A stretch of 64,000 nt of DNA from Cladosporium sp. IMV 00045 (GCA_001931905.2 MSJI02000697.1:1-64000); one strand, 5' to 3'. Positions 33,996-46,068 are shown, numbered from the stretch's first letter. Notes: generated from the sequence alone by a model not told the origin. Numbers and translations are program-made.

Positions 33996-35360
33996 ATGGC
34001 ATCAGCAGACCAATCCTACCTCGACACCGCAACCCTCCTCGCACCCTCCTTCTCCCCCACCTCATACGCCAACACCCTCATCCACGCGACCAACAATGCC
34101 TCAGACACGCCCCTAGATTTGTCCACGCCGCTCTCGCGCGTGCTCTTCGACGTGCAAGAAGTCGACACGCGAATCGACACGCTCGCAACAACAAACGCCG
34201 ACGGGATCGTCTCGCACACCCAAACGCAAGCGCAGGCCAGCAGTCATGTGCTGGAAGAGCTGGAATCGCAAGTCGGCAGTTTGAGGGAGAGCTACGAAAG
34301 ACTGGAAAGAGAAGTGGGAGAGCGGTGGGAGCAGGCGGAGCAGGTCAGGTTGGCGGCGGATCGGATGGTGAAGACGCTGAGATTGGGGAGGAGTGTGCAG
34401 CGGGCTCTGGTTTTGGGAAGACAGCTGCAGGGTTTGGTCGAGGAGGTGTCGGCACCGCATGGGAGAGGGGGTGAGAAGAGTATGGTGCCTGCTGCGAACG
34501 CGCTGCTTGGGCTGAGGGAGTTGTTCGCCTCGACGGGCAAGGGAGAGGAGGCAGAGGGTATGGCTAAGGTACAATTGGTGACGACCTTGCGGAACGAGGT
34601 AGTCAACCCCTCAGAAAGGACTCTCCTCGCTCGCGCCCAGCAGACAGTGCGAGAGTTCAGCATGAGTTCCCTCGCAAACAGCGGCGCCTCTTCAGCCCAA
34701 GCAAGCAGCACAACAACGGGAGGAACCTACAAAGAAACGGAAGACACCAAATCGCGCGCCACGCACGCCCTGCACGCCCTCTACCTGATCTCGCCCGTCA
34801 AACTGGGCGTGAAAGCTGAAGACCACAACCCAACGCTGCTCATCAACGCGCTCCAAACCTACCTTCAAACCGCCCTGACCAGCTCGCTGGCCTCGCTGTC
34901 CCGCGCCCTAGCAACCCTCCCAACCCTCGATCGCACCCTCCTCGAAATCGCCGCGCGATGCCAGAACATCGTCGCTCTCGAAGCGCTGCTCTCCACAATC
35001 CACGCACCCGCACACCCATTCCTCAACCCCCCCAGCAGCACGCAAGAGCAGTCGTCGAACTTCCTTGACCCCCTCCTCCGGCACCTAGACACCTCCTCCC
35101 TGCCGTCATACTTCTGGCGCTCGCTGGCGAACCAGCTTTCGAGCAGGGTGCAGGAGATCCTGAACCGCGGCGGCGTCAGCGCTAGGACGCTGCGCACGAA
35201 CCGCGATAAAGTGCGGGAGGCGGTGAGGGAGTGCGTGGATCGCGGGAGCAGGTTGCCGCAGCAGGTGGTGGGGCTGGGTGGGAGTGGGCAGACGAGGAAG
35301 AATTGGGAGAGGGAGGCGGCGGTTATGGTGGGGAGTATTGTCGGGCCTTTGGGGAGGTAG
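33996..35360 (+). CDS. cog5: Conserved oligomeric Golgi complex subunit 5
   Basis: Subunit of the COG lobe B tether for retrograde intra-Golgi vesicles. Single exon, 454 residues. The N-terminus has the COG5 pattern (YLDTATLLAPSFSPTSYANT, TPLSRVLFDVQEVDTRIDTL), followed by a long coiled coil (HVLEELESQVGSLRESYERL). The C-terminal half is helical with ALYLISPVKLG and LTSSLASLSRALATLP. The length matches fungal COG5, which lacks the long C-terminal half of the animal protein. The start is the first in-frame ATG. The gene runs convergently into the chitinase, with only about 150 bp between stops. Confidence 0.9.
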   Translation: MASADQSYLDTATLLAPSFSPTSYANTLIHATNNASDTPLDLSTPLSRVLFDVQEVDTRIDTLATTNADGIVSHTQTQAQASSHVLEELESQVGSLRESYERLEREVGERWEQAEQVRLAADRMVKTLRLGRSVQRALVLGRQLQGLVEEVSAPHGRGGEKSMVPAANALLGLRELFASTGKGEEAEGMAKVQLVTTLRNEVVNPSERTLLARAQQTVREFSMSSLANSGASSAQASSTTTGGTYKETEDTKSRATHALHALYLISPVKLGVKAEDHNPTLLINALQTYLQTALTSSLASLSRALATLPTLDRTLLEIAARCQNIVALEALLSTIHAPAHPFLNPPSSTQEQSSNFLDPLLRHLDTSSLPSYFWRSLANQLSSRVQEILNRGGVSARTLRTNRDKVREAVRECVDRGSRLPQQVVGLGGSGQTRKNWEREAAVMVGSIVGPLGR

Positions 35361-35508
35361 GTATGTATAGATAGACATTTGAGTCAGAGGGGGATGAGAA
35401 ATTTGTGTCGTTCAATGAATTCGTCTGAAGACTACCTAGATATATATATCATGCCGCATACGCCCTGACTGCCATGGCTCAAAGCAAAAGAAGCGAAACC
35501 ATTGATAT

Positions 35509-37189
35509 CTACTCGTTAGCCATCCCGCCCCTAAGGTTATCGTACTTGCTCTGAGGATACTCCAAGCAATTCTCGCTCTTCTCCATACGACTACCACCGT
35601 AGCCTCCAAGGCCCTGGACGGTGATGTTGATCAAGCTATCGGGGCTATTGCCGGGGTGATCGCCCGAGGTTTCCCACCACATGGCGCCGCCGAGGCCGAT
35701 GTTCTTGATGTACTCGACCTTCTCGCTCGCGACTTGCGGGTTGTCGTAGGAGATCATGGCGCGAGCTGCCGGGTCGTAGCTCCAAGATGCGATTGCTTGC
35801 GGGTCGTGCAGGACTTGCGCGCCGGGTTTGGGGAGGGCCTGGTTGATAAGGGTCAGCGATGGTGAAAATCAGGGTAATGTGAGGAAGGAGGGAATGTAAG
35901 TGGTTTGGGGGGGATAGATTCAGATTAGATCAAGTTTAAAGGCGCCCATTGCTGCGTATTGCATTTCTTTTGGCAAATAGCGTCGAAGGAACCACGACGT
36001 GAGACGGGTTTCTAACGATGCAGCCGCAGCTGGTGGCGATTTGCTCTTGTCATCAGAGCAAGGGAAATAGACAGTATGAAACTGAGAGGAAGATTTCTAC
36101 CTTGTAATCCCACACTCCGTTCTCCCAGCTGCCTTCTCCAACGCCGTTGAAGGGAGTGCCCGGTCCATCAGTGTTCTGAAACGAGCGGCCGTACAGTGGC
36201 ATGCCCATGACGATCTTGTTGACGGGCACACCGTGGCTCGCATAGTATCTGATGGCGGCATCGGCGCTGAAAGGTGTGGCTTGCGGCCTTTGGTTCGAAG
36301 GGAACACGTTGGCCTGGTGTCCGGCCACTTGGTCCCATGAGCCAGCGAAGTCATAAGCCATCAAGTTCCAGAAGTCGAGGTAGCGGTCCATATCACTGAA
36401 GGGGTAGTTCGGGAAGTTTTGCGGCCCGGCTGGAGATGCCACGGTCAAGAGGAAATGCGGCCTCGAAGACAGAGTGGAAGCGTAAGCGTCAAGTTCGGCG
36501 CGGGTGGCTGCGAGAAGAGCAACGAAGTTGGAGCCTTCTTGTGGCGTTTTTGGGTATTCCCAATCGACGTCTAGGCCGTCGAACGGGAGGTCCTTGAGTA
36601 AGGCAACAGCGCTCTGGGCAAACTTCTTCCTGCCTTCTGGGGTTGAAGCCGGGGCGGCAAAGTTAGAGCTGTACGTCCAGCCGCCGATGGAGAGGAGAAT
36701 CTTGAGATTCCTGTTACGCTTCTTGTGGATGTACATCTGCTTCAAGCATCCGTAGAGGTTGTTGCCAACATCGTTCCAGGAATCGGTAGGGTAGTGCTTG
36801 TCGGTGTCGGACCAGCTGTCGGTGAGGTAGACCTCGCCTGACTCCGGACGAACGTTGGCAAACGCATACAAGACGTGGGTAAGCTTGTCCGCAGGGATGT
36901 CCTGAGGTTGGTGGTTGCGGCCATAGATGGCCCAATTCTATAGTGTTGTTAGTGAACTTCGTGAATAGATACATGTATCTTTGTTCAGACGACTTACGAC
37001 ATAGTATGCCACGCTGCGGTAGCCGGGTTGAGCCATGTCGCCTATAGGGGTCTGATCAATTGGCAAAGGGCTAAATGAACTAAGCAAAGAGTTAAGATTT
37101 GGGAAAGGATTGAAGGAAGTGCCGGGTGAGGCAAGCGAATATAACAGCAAGACGTATAGGATCAGGCGGTGCAGGAAAGCTCTGGCCAT
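35509..37189 (-). CDS. Secreted GH18 chitinase
   Basis: Endochitinase that cleaves beta-1,4-GlcNAc polymers by substrate-assisted catalysis. Exons 37189-36998, 36937-36101 and 35838-35509; 452 residues, both joins phase 0. A hydrophobic signal peptide starts the protein ([19 protein letters not shown]). The (beta/alpha)8 barrel runs from [16 protein letters not shown]. The SxGG motif is LSIGGWTYS and the catalytic motif is [10 protein letters not shown] with all acidic residues present. Downstream are [20 protein letters not shown] and [11 protein letters not shown]. No carbohydrate-binding module follows, so it resembles single-domain Chit42-type enzymes used in wall remodelling, autolysis or mycoparasitism. 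Intron 2 is long for this window (262 nt). Confidence 0.94.
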
Positions 37190-37939
37190 GACGAGTCAGT
37201 GCCAGAGCAAACAGTAGAGTGAGGTATCATGCGTACTATTGATGTGACTGGCGGCGCCACTGTATGTACGCGAGGACTCAGGATCTTTGTACAAACGGAA
37301 AGAATGAAGAATATTGGGAGACAGAGGAGCAACGGAGGAAGCCTACGCTTGGAGGGTCTGTGGGCTGTGACGTTGTCACGCGTGGTCTTGGTATGGAGGT
37401 TTCAGGTACAAGAATCCTGCGCCTGATGGGAATTGCGACACTGATGTTACAATGTCGGCAGGATCAAGTCGTCAAGTGCTCGGATTCGCGCCAGTATGTC
37501 TTATGGGTGAAGTTGGTACCTGGCTAAAAGGTTCGGTGGGATGCTCTCAAAGTGCCGTTTGTCCCTGGACCAAAGAGGGCAGGCACAGACCATGCGTCCG
37601 CTCGCGCCCAAGCTATCTCGATGTATCCAGACGACACCATCTACACAAATACGTATAGGTACATTCACCTCCGCGACACGCCTGCGGGCATGAAGTCACA
37701 TGCTGGACCAAGTGATTGCACAGCGATTTGCAACGTCACCCAGCCAACAGAAACCCTCGCCTGACCGCGCAAACAACATGCAACCGATACATACCAACGA
37801 TAGACCCCGAGCGAAACCTCCCATCCCACCTTGAACGCGTGACGACACGTACAACGGCATTCACTCGTCGAAACTTGTTTTTCTGACGCAACCTATAAAA
37901 AGCGCCACAGCCTTGTGCTGGCTTGCGAAAAAAAATATC
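37190..37939. other. Intergenic, divergent region
   Basis: 750 bp between the chitinase start and the next plus-strand gene. No gene is supported; it should hold both promoters. Confidence 0.5.
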
Positions 37940-39199
37940 ATGAGCTCTGGGAACGCTTTCAGGGATGGCGTGCATCCAACCGCGATCGCTACACCTGGCT
38001 CGATGAATGAGGACGAAGAAAATACCGAACGTGTGTCAAAGCGGCTGAAATTATCAACGCAAGAGGCTACAATCTTCACAAAGGGCGGAGATGCCGACAC
38101 ATCGCTGGAGGTGGATCACATGATCCTTGATTATTTGTCCTTTCAAGCCACCAACGCCGTCCTCGCAGATCGAGACTCAACCCAGGCACATGCCCCGGCA
38201 ATGCAACGCAAGATTGTCATGGTAGACGCTTTCTTAGACATGTTCAAGGCAAAGCATTCAAAGTACAACCCTGACCCAGAACTGCGCTTTCGCCTGCTGT
38301 TATTGAAATTCACAACGCTGTTCTGTCATCGACTCATTCAGCACGCAAGCGTGCCTTCATGTCACGCTCTCAGGCAACTACGAGAGTCAAATCAGTCACG
38401 CGCCCGCGAATGGATTGGAGGCATCGATGCTGTTCCGTCGTTCAAATTTGACATGTCTCGCTTCGAAACCGAACTTCCACTTCCACTGGAAGACCTAGAA
38501 CGCAATCGTGCGCACGTACTGAACACTCTCGGAATGCCAGCTGAAGACGAGGCATATGATGATGCCTTTTACGGAACGTCCGCTAGTGCTGCCCTACTGG
38601 ATATCTTGCCTTTGTTCATGACTGTCGTCGCTGCACGTAATGAGCTCAACAATAGCACTCTGAACAAATCCCTGATGGAGTTGGTTGGGCAGTTCATGCT
38701 GCAAGCATGTCTTGAACAGTATCTCGTCCGTGGTGCCAGCGGGTCAGATGCGATCGATGAAGCGTTTGCATGGGGTTACAGAGTCACACACGGCACGCAA
38801 GAAGAGGACGAACACATGAAGCTGGATGGCGAACGCGTGATCGAGGCCCCAGACGAAACATCCCGCATGTTCCAACACGAAGATGGAATGGATGGCAACG
38901 TACGAGAATCACCGGACTGGATCGAGACTAAACTTGCCTACATCACCGCACTTGCGACGCAGAGCTCGGGCTCAGCAGGCCTGGAGGACCATCTTGAGCG
39001 ACTTGCGGACGAAAACCCCATCGATGAGTTCGAATACACAGTGCTGGGATTTCTTGGTAGTCTTGCCGACAGTTTGCCTGATCCAATCCTGACGCAGCTC
39101 GAACAAGGCCGTCTGCTCGATATGACTCCTGCAGAAACGAAGGCGTTCCTCAGGTCTTGTGGTCTTCCTAGCCAATGGCCTTTTATACCGGAGGACTAA
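37940..39199 (+). CDS. Protein of unknown function, 419 residues
   Basis: I do not recognise this protein. It is a single uninterrupted exon of 419 residues from the ATG at 37940; an ATG nine codons upstream (37913) is also in frame. Near the N-terminus lies a basic stretch, RVSKRLKL, that could be a nuclear localisation signal. The remainder is predicted by eye to be largely helical with no signal peptide, membrane segment, Cys-rich motif or repeats (LRFRLLLLKFTTLFCHRLI, ASAALLDILPLFMTVVAARN, PAETKAFLRSCGLPSQWPF at the end). Normal codon use and an intact 1.26-kb frame argue that it is real. Role unknown. Confidence 0.75.
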   Translation: MSSGNAFRDGVHPTAIATPGSMNEDEENTERVSKRLKLSTQEATIFTKGGDADTSLEVDHMILDYLSFQATNAVLADRDSTQAHAPAMQRKIVMVDAFLDMFKAKHSKYNPDPELRFRLLLLKFTTLFCHRLIQHASVPSCHALRQLRESNQSRAREWIGGIDAVPSFKFDMSRFETELPLPLEDLERNRAHVLNTLGMPAEDEAYDDAFYGTSASAALLDILPLFMTVVAARNELNNSTLNKSLMELVGQFMLQACLEQYLVRGASGSDAIDEAFAWGYRVTHGTQEEDEHMKLDGERVIEAPDETSRMFQHEDGMDGNVRESPDWIETKLAYITALATQSSGSAGLEDHLERLADENPIDEFEYTVLGFLGSLADSLPDPILTQLEQGRLLDMTPAETKAFLRSCGLPSQWPFIPED

Positions 39200-39438
39200 T
39201 TTTGCCACAACCGTACGCCTTTTGATTGTGACACTGCAGTCTGATCTGCCGTCAGTCTTCAGAGACGCATACGCTGGTTGGGAAGAACCGCTGAGATTTC
39301 AGGTTCAAACAAATTGTTCATGATATCTCAAAGTCACCCAAAATAAACAGTAAATTACATTCCCAACAAATGAATTCGCCCTCAGACCGCTTTACGCGAC
39401 TTCCCTGACCTAGACTGCACAAAACAGTCAGAAAAGAC

Positions 39439-41012
39439 CTAGCCCGACACCGAAACCCTCCTTGTGACGATTTGATTAACGTCGTGCATATCTGGACCAT
39501 ACCTGCAGTTCTCACGGTTGCATTTGGCACGGTACACGCACTCATGGGCCGCCACGCAATTTCCATCCTCACATCTGGGCCCGTTAATGCACGGGAATTC
39601 CTTCGCCAAGCGCGTCAAAGCCCGTATCTGTTCGACAGAAAGCTCGCCATCGTGGCTGAACGAACACCAATCATGGCGCATCGTGTCAGGAAGAAGCGCC
39701 TGCAGTGGTGCTGTCGTCTGAGACCCTCGACCAAGTCTTTGTCGCACAGTGGCAAGGGATCGTCCAAACGCTGACCGTTCCCGTTGAAACGCATGCTCCT
39801 CTGCCTCGCCATCAAATGAGACGTGACCCTAAGAGGCGTGGCACGTCCCATTACTGGTGACAACCGAGGAGTGCTCGACCACGCACCAGACTGTGCAGTC
39901 GCTCCAGCATAGCTCATCGCACCAGGAGCCAGAGCCTAACAGACCGGCTCGGAACGACTATCTTGGTGTTTCGGAACATATCCGGCAAAGTGGTGACAGG
40001 AAAGCAAGAGCTAGCTGCCGAAAACCTGCCGGAAAGGGAACAGCCTCGATAAGCGTGAGCCGCACTCTCGTTCGATCGCCACCCGAGAACCGTCGAAGAA
40101 AGTTGACATACCCCTGGTCAGCAGAGCCAGCGAGCATGATGTGTTTACAACTCGCACACCACCAGTGCAAATGAAATTCGCTGGCAAATCAATTAGCATG
40201 CATCCCCTCACGACACTTCGTGAAGCCTCACCTTTGATCTTCGTATCCGCGGCCTCCTTGTCTGGACCGGCATCGATGAACTCCAGAAAAGGCAGCTCAC
40301 GGTTGAACCCGACGATGAAGTCTTCTACCACCTGCGCGTCTGGCACAATGTTCGCATCCACATAAGTCTTAACAAACCACTCTTGTTGAAATAGACGCGA
40401 ACGATCATCTTCCAGGAGAATGCGAACCCAAACAACGTCTACCGTACGCTTCAAGCCCGGCAATGAGATGTGAGCAGCTCTATGGCCGCCCTCGGAGCCA
40501 GCTGCAACCAGCTCGTCAAGGAACTGAGGCATTAGCTCGACGTTCATAGAGAGGAGTCTCAATACATACCAAGGTACTGTCACCATCAATAAGACCAACA
40601 CGAACGGAGAAGCGTCCTGCAAAAACTATCAGAAAGAACACCCCAAGCAGACCACCAACCGCATCAGATCAAACTCACCAATTTATCTTGTACCGCCTTC
40701 AAATCCTCAGAAAGCATCCTATTCTGCGTCGCAGAAGTGTCCCGCCAATGTTCCAAGCCCTTGACCTTCTCTCGCAGCTCACCATTCTCCTTCACAGCTT
40801 CGGACATCTGCTCGAACATTCGCTGGCGGTTTGAATGAGCCAAATGCCCATCCAAACTTCTTGTATAAGACGCAATACCATACCTTAAACAATTCATGTC
40901 GATCCTCATCAGACCTCTTCAAACCCTCCCATCGAGACTGCAGCTCATCCAGCGGAACGTTCGAGGGCAACGAAATATCAAGCATATTTGGCGAGCTTGG
41001 AGCGATGTGCAC
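39439..41012 (-). pseudogene. NYN-like domain plus CCCH zinc-finger protein, frame broken
   Basis: Belongs to a fungal family with a coiled coil, an NYN/PIN-like core (LIDGD motif) and C-terminal CCCH fingers; likely an RNA- or DNA-binding protein. Exons 41012-40884, 40822-40679, 40616-40570, 40523-40232 and from 40180 show clean splice sites. Exon 3 (47 nt) reads SPFVLVL in one frame but IDGDSTL in the next. Exon 5 must shift to read CKHIMLAGSADQGYVNFLRR, again near 39990 to read TTLPDMFRNTKIVV, and again near 39920 and 39830 to reach the finger frame. The fingers (CINGPRCEDGNCVAAH, then CVYRAKCNRENCRYGPDMH) are intact. Every shift needs one missing base. It is a decaying gene or a patch of indel errors. 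Confidence 0.72.
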
Positions 41013-41772
41013 ATTCTTTTTCGAAGATCACACCGACTACAAATACCAATGATGATCTACTGCATCGCCATAGTCGCATGTGGCTGTGAATGCAGCTCAA
41101 GCAGAAGCGAGAAATCGAGCGGCGTCGACAGCCAGTGCCGCAAACGCCACATTCTAAGCGCCAGGCTTTCCAACATCACCAAGAAACTTGCAGCGGATTT
41201 TGCAGTAACGTGCATCGTCGGCCTATGGATTTCGTCGGCTGCGTAGATGCAATTGTGCGGCGTCAACTTGTTGAGTGGCTGTCATGAGCATTTGCTGCAA
41301 ACGACGAACTCACATCCAATGGACCGTGAGGCTGTGATTTGCTTGAGCTTTTGGAAGTGTTGGTTTGAGGTCTTTCGCCTCAGTTTGATGCCGCAACTTG
41401 AGCTGCTGCCTGGTACAGCGTTCACTTTGCTCTACGATGCATGTAGTTCATTCGGTATCGTAATCGGAATTAATAGAGATGATGGCAACAGCACTAAAAT
41501 CCTTGCAGCGGCGGACTAGACGGATTCTTCAGACGGCTCGATGCATGCGAGGAACAATGCTGCCGACTGGCGAGCCGCCGCCGCTATATGTAGCCTAAGC
41601 AGCCTTTGCATTTGTGACTGCGCCTTGCACACGCCGTTGGACATCGTCTTCGAATGCATTATAAGACGGCTTCGAAGCAGCTGGTTACTCTCGTTACTCT
41701 CACTTCACACCTGCTTGTACCCACAACCGAACATACCAATCTATTCTATATACCGCTTACCGCTTGACAAAC
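41013..41772. other. Intergenic, divergent region
   Basis: 760 bp between the NYN/CCCH gene and the 3CxxC gene. No gene is recognised. Confidence 0.5.
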
Positions 41773-42462
41773 ATGGCCCCGAAGAAAGTCAAGCAGGAGT
41801 CTCAACAGAGACTCCAGCCTCATGGAAAACAGCAAGAACCGTCACAGAAACAGAAACAGCACGAGAAAAAGAAGATGAAGCCGTCACAGCAAACAACGGA
41901 GACTGCACCAAAGACTCCAAACCAAACCCCAAAGCAGGACAAAAAGAACCAACAGACCCGCAAAGCAACGGAAACAAAGCAACAAGCGCAAAAGAAACAC
42001 AACCCGCCCTCATGGTCCATGAAACCATCCGAACACACCAACGTCTCCCGCCTCCTAGAAACCACCAGCCTCACCTTCATATTCCACTCCGACGACTGCG
42101 ACTCAACCAGCCTCAAAGAATACGACACAACCATCCTCTGCCACTTCCACTGCTTCAACCCATCCTGCGCCTCCAAAGGTTGGGTCAGCGGACACGTCGC
42201 CATCACTATCCGCTTGTACGCCGACGCCCACTACAACGCTAGAATATACCATCAGCGCTGCAAGGAGTGTCATTGGATTAGCAAGCCGAGGGTTTTGAAA
42301 GATTCGTATGCGGAGAGGGTGGTTTATTGGTTGAAAGTGTGGTCGGGTGTGCCTGTGAAGAAGAAGCCAAAGGGAAAGAAGAGGCAGATTGAGCATAGTG
42401 TTGAGTTGTGCGAGGGGTGTAGGGCTGGTCGTTGTAAGGTTGGGGGGAGAGTTGCTTATTGA
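41773..42462 (+). CDS. 3CxxC-type zinc-finger protein
   Basis: Single exon, 229 residues from the ATG at 41773. The first 80 residues are a Lys/Gln/Thr-rich low-complexity tail (MAPKKVKQESQQ..). The folded part carries repeated CxxC pairs: CHFHCFNPSCASKGW, YHQRCKECHW and CEGCRAGRC, the pattern of the 3CxxC zinc-binding domain also found in animal receptor-transporting proteins. Fungi often have several such small proteins of unknown role. The Cys spacing is complete, so the domain should still bind zinc. No signal peptide or membrane segment is seen. Confidence 0.78.
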   Translation: MAPKKVKQESQQRLQPHGKQQEPSQKQKQHEKKKMKPSQQTTETAPKTPNQTPKQDKKNQQTRKATETKQQAQKKHNPPSWSMKPSEHTNVSRLLETTSLTFIFHSDDCDSTSLKEYDTTILCHFHCFNPSCASKGWVSGHVAITIRLYADAHYNARIYHQRCKECHWISKPRVLKDSYAERVVYWLKVWSGVPVKKKPKGKKRQIEHSVELCEGCRAGRCKVGGRVAY

Positions 42463-45400
42463 TTCCTTTCTTCATTGGAGATTCTGAGCATGGATATGCA
42501 TCTGGAAATCACTCGATGGCTGTGATGGAAGCAGCGGACTTGAATTATGTTAATAGTCATATTGACCTCAATTACATCCCGCTGTTACCCTCCTATCACA
42601 AGTCACTACTATCTTTGATCCTTGTGCTAACAGAAAGAGCGAGATCATGGATGGCTGAAGAGGAGCTAGGTACGAGAAACAGAGTCGAACCAAAGCAATG
42701 CTGTGGTGGATCTTGCAAAACAGCATCTGCTCAACTCACCTCTTAGAGGACGATGGACTGGTCAATCGCCTATTGTTGCCTCGAGATTCTTATCAACGAT
42801 CGGAAGGCAACTGGGCCAGCGGGCGTTGCAAAATCGACTACAACACCTACTCATGGAAAAGATAACGTATACAGGAGTCTATCATTACGACAGATGATTA
42901 CTTCAACTGCGCGAATGGCGAAAAGACGGCAACTCCGAAAGAATGATAAGGCTCGCAGAGCTTGCGTTGAAGAAATTGAAAACGGCGGGTAGGATCCGAA
43001 CCTATTCACCAGTCAAGCGCAAAAATGGATATGATTGAGCAGCTTTGTCAGAAGTAAGCTTTTTGCGCCTCGAACGCCTCGAACGTTTGTTCTGCAGAAG
43101 AAGAAGAAGAAGCTCGCAGCAGGGCTTGAGAGATGGCGTCTTTAAGATTCACAGTGGCATCGGGTCAAGGTCCGGTAAGCTTGATAAGAAAGAGGGAAAC
43201 GGTAGCGAAGGATGACCTGATTTCCATGGCGTTAAATTTGCTGCCCTCGTTGTTATCGGAGACCTAGTTTCGACCGAATGGTGGGCGTCTCCACTGTAAG
43301 GTGAGCATGTATCCAAGGCTGCGGGCCTAAGAGTCGTCGACGATGTTGTGATGGTAGGGTTTGCATTTGCATGTTTAGCTTGACTTTGAACAAGTTTGGC
43401 TGTCAGGCGGTACAGTACCCACGTAAGTGCGGACGTAGTCCTTTGAAGGTTTATACGTAGACGTACGCAATGATAAGAGGCGCTGCAGAAGAAAGAAAGC
43501 TCGCAGGGTAGAGCGCAGGAATAGCCTCAATCAATAGCGCAAGGATAAGCAATCTCGCGGCAGTCGGCTCATAGACGCAGGCGCGTAATGTGATATAGCG
43601 GGGGTCTGCGCAAGACGAGACGGACATGGTTACGCTCGTAAAAAGCCATGTTTCACGCGGTGGCTGACTCGTGGTTTAGTCAGGGAACAAAATAGCTGAG
43701 AAGCAAGCAAGCCACCCTCGGTGCACGACTAAACAAGCGAGAGCACGCTTATCATGTACCGGCATGCATAGCTGACTGAGGCGTTGAGAAGGTGGTGGTA
43801 TGTGGATGAGGAGGACACGATGGTTTTGTCAGCTCGATACATGAACGAAGGTGTGAGCAAGCCCGCAAGCCAAAGTGGAGAATTGCTGAGATAAAGGACT
43901 TCAAATCACCAGACAGCTCGTCCGTGTCGTCTGTGACTATTGCCAGATGAGATTCGCCAAACAATCAAAGCAGTCAATGTGGGCATCAGATCTTATTTCG
44001 TACGGACGGAATTGAATTCATTCGGCCGAAGAATACATTCCTCAAGCAAGTCGGGCATAATCGTCGTCGCAAAGTCCGTTAAAGTCGATGATTTATGGTT
44101 CTGCCATCTCCCTCACTCGGATCGCGTGTGAGCCGATATCCGCACCACTCGAAAAAAGTGTGTCGGGGAGTCGGTGTTCATAAATCAAACATGATCCGAC
44201 AGTCATCACATGGCATGTGTTGATAGTCTAATGATTATTATTTTTATTAACACATGCTGTCACACCACCCGAAACGTGATCGCAAGGCACAAGTTCCGAG
44301 TTGGACAGCAATACCCTGCAGGGTCCTGGCAATGGATGAATGGACTGATGCAGAGTACCTTGACAACCGTACTCTCTTCTGTAGCCTAATTGTTCTAGGC
44401 CATTGGGTCCCCCCTTTTGTCGTGCTGTCCGTGGCTGAGCAAGATCTGATCCTCTCGGTGCTCGTCGAGCTACTCCTGTATCATCAGCGCACCGTATACC
44501 GTACGCGAACCTGAATGCGCGGGGGATAATCCACAACAATCTGGGGCAGGGCAGCAGGCAGCAATATAAGAGGACCCAGAGAGCGATGCACGTTTCGGAG
44601 TGGGCTTCGAGTGGATGCGAGGAAAATGAAGTGCGCAGTCAAGCGAAGTGCTAGTGAGGGCTGTGTAGCGCTGCGTACGAGCAGAAACGACAGATTACTT
44701 CCTCGTCGTCTGAAGCTATCCATTCCTTGGTGCCAAAATGCCAAAGCCAAGGGGTGGCATGGCGGTTCGCGTTCGCCAGGTGCGAGTGCGAGCTGGAAGC
44801 CGAATGGAAGAATGACAGGAGACAGAGCTCAATGCACGTGTCCCCTCTCTTTATGACCAAGAAGGCATAATTGCATGGCGCTCCCTGTTATCACGCCAAA
44901 CGCAGCGCTGCACCATGCCTCGTCTGGCTGCATCGTAAGCAACCTTGTGGCCTCCTCGCGGAGCTCGCAACTTGCCGCGACTTGACAAGCTCTTGGATGG
45001 GTATGGGATCCATTGCGGCGGTACAGCAGAGCAAGAAAACCTTCGCACCCCAGGGAAGGATCACGCGCGGGTGTGAGTCCGCGCGGATGATGAGCACGGC
45101 GATGGCTGTGAAGAATGTTAAAATAATGACAATTGTGACGATGTGGAATCCCCCGAGGGCATCGGATGGTCGGACGAGACGTCGGCCGTAACAGAGCCAG
45201 CGAAAAACCGCTGCTCGCACTCGTTACCTCCCAGAGAGGCTTGGTGACGGCCGTTTAGAGTGAGATAGCGTGTGCATAGCGGTCTCGGATTTTATGCAAG
45301 GATCGCCAAAGCTTGCCGTCTTACCGTCCAGACTTCGCTTTCCCATTCTCAGTCAGCGTACCACAGTCCTTCTAGCGCTCCTCTCTCCGCCCTGCCACGC

Positions 45401-46068
45401 CTGCCCTCTCACCACTTATGGAGCCTGCGATCCACGGCACTTTAACTTTGTGGCATGGCTGCTGATGGCGTAAAGTGGGCTAAACGACGTGACAAGTCAC
45501 CACTTCACGGTACTGTACCTTTCCACAAGCAATCATCCTGCATGTGCACTCTGCCTAGGGCATTTCCGCATCCCGCGGCCCTTTCGCTCGCTTCTTAGTT
45601 AGCCCACCCTTGTTTGCAACGGCGCGATTACTGAGACGATGCGACTTTATTCTTATGCGGCCCGCGATCAATCGCCGTGGTCCGCTGGGCTCTCGCTCTG
45701 GGCATTCCCAATCCCATCAGCGTATTACCAACACGGCTCGTGCACACTCCCGTTGTCTTTCGTACGTTGCTTGCTGCTCAGGATCTGCTTCGGCGATTGT
45801 ATATCAGGTAGGTGGCAGCCCTACCTTGTCAGTCCCTTTGATTTTCCCTCGTCCCTACGGTATCTCCCATTTGTTCCACCGGTCTCGGCTTTCCATATCC
45901 GTTCTTGTCCCTGACGACTTGCCCAGCACCCAGGTGTGATGTCAATCGATCCCTCGTTGATCTGATCGATTTTCCATATATAACCACCCTTGAGCCGCAC
46001 CCACCTCCAACGTTGATGCTGGAGAGGAACATCGTCACATCGACCGACACACACATCACACAACAACA
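42463..46068. other. Gene-poor stretch, 3.6 kb
   Basis: No coding sequence is supported on either strand. The open frames are short, cysteine- or arginine-rich shadows. I saw no transposase, reverse transcriptase, terminal repeats or RNA gene. The last few hundred bases should be the promoter and 5' leader of the Zn2Cys6 gene, which ends in a CA-rich tract. Confidence 0.55.

Noticed and set aside
42688..42698. Another B-box-like word on the minus strand
   Set aside because: Stems around it do not pair and no A box is present.
42992..43002. tRNA B-box-like word on the minus strand (GGTTCGGATCC)
   Set aside because: No matching A box, acceptor stem or cloverleaf around it; a chance match.
44254..44514. 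Possible transposon or protein remnant in the gene-poor stretch
   Set aside because: Too short, with no catalytic motif, terminal repeats or target duplication.
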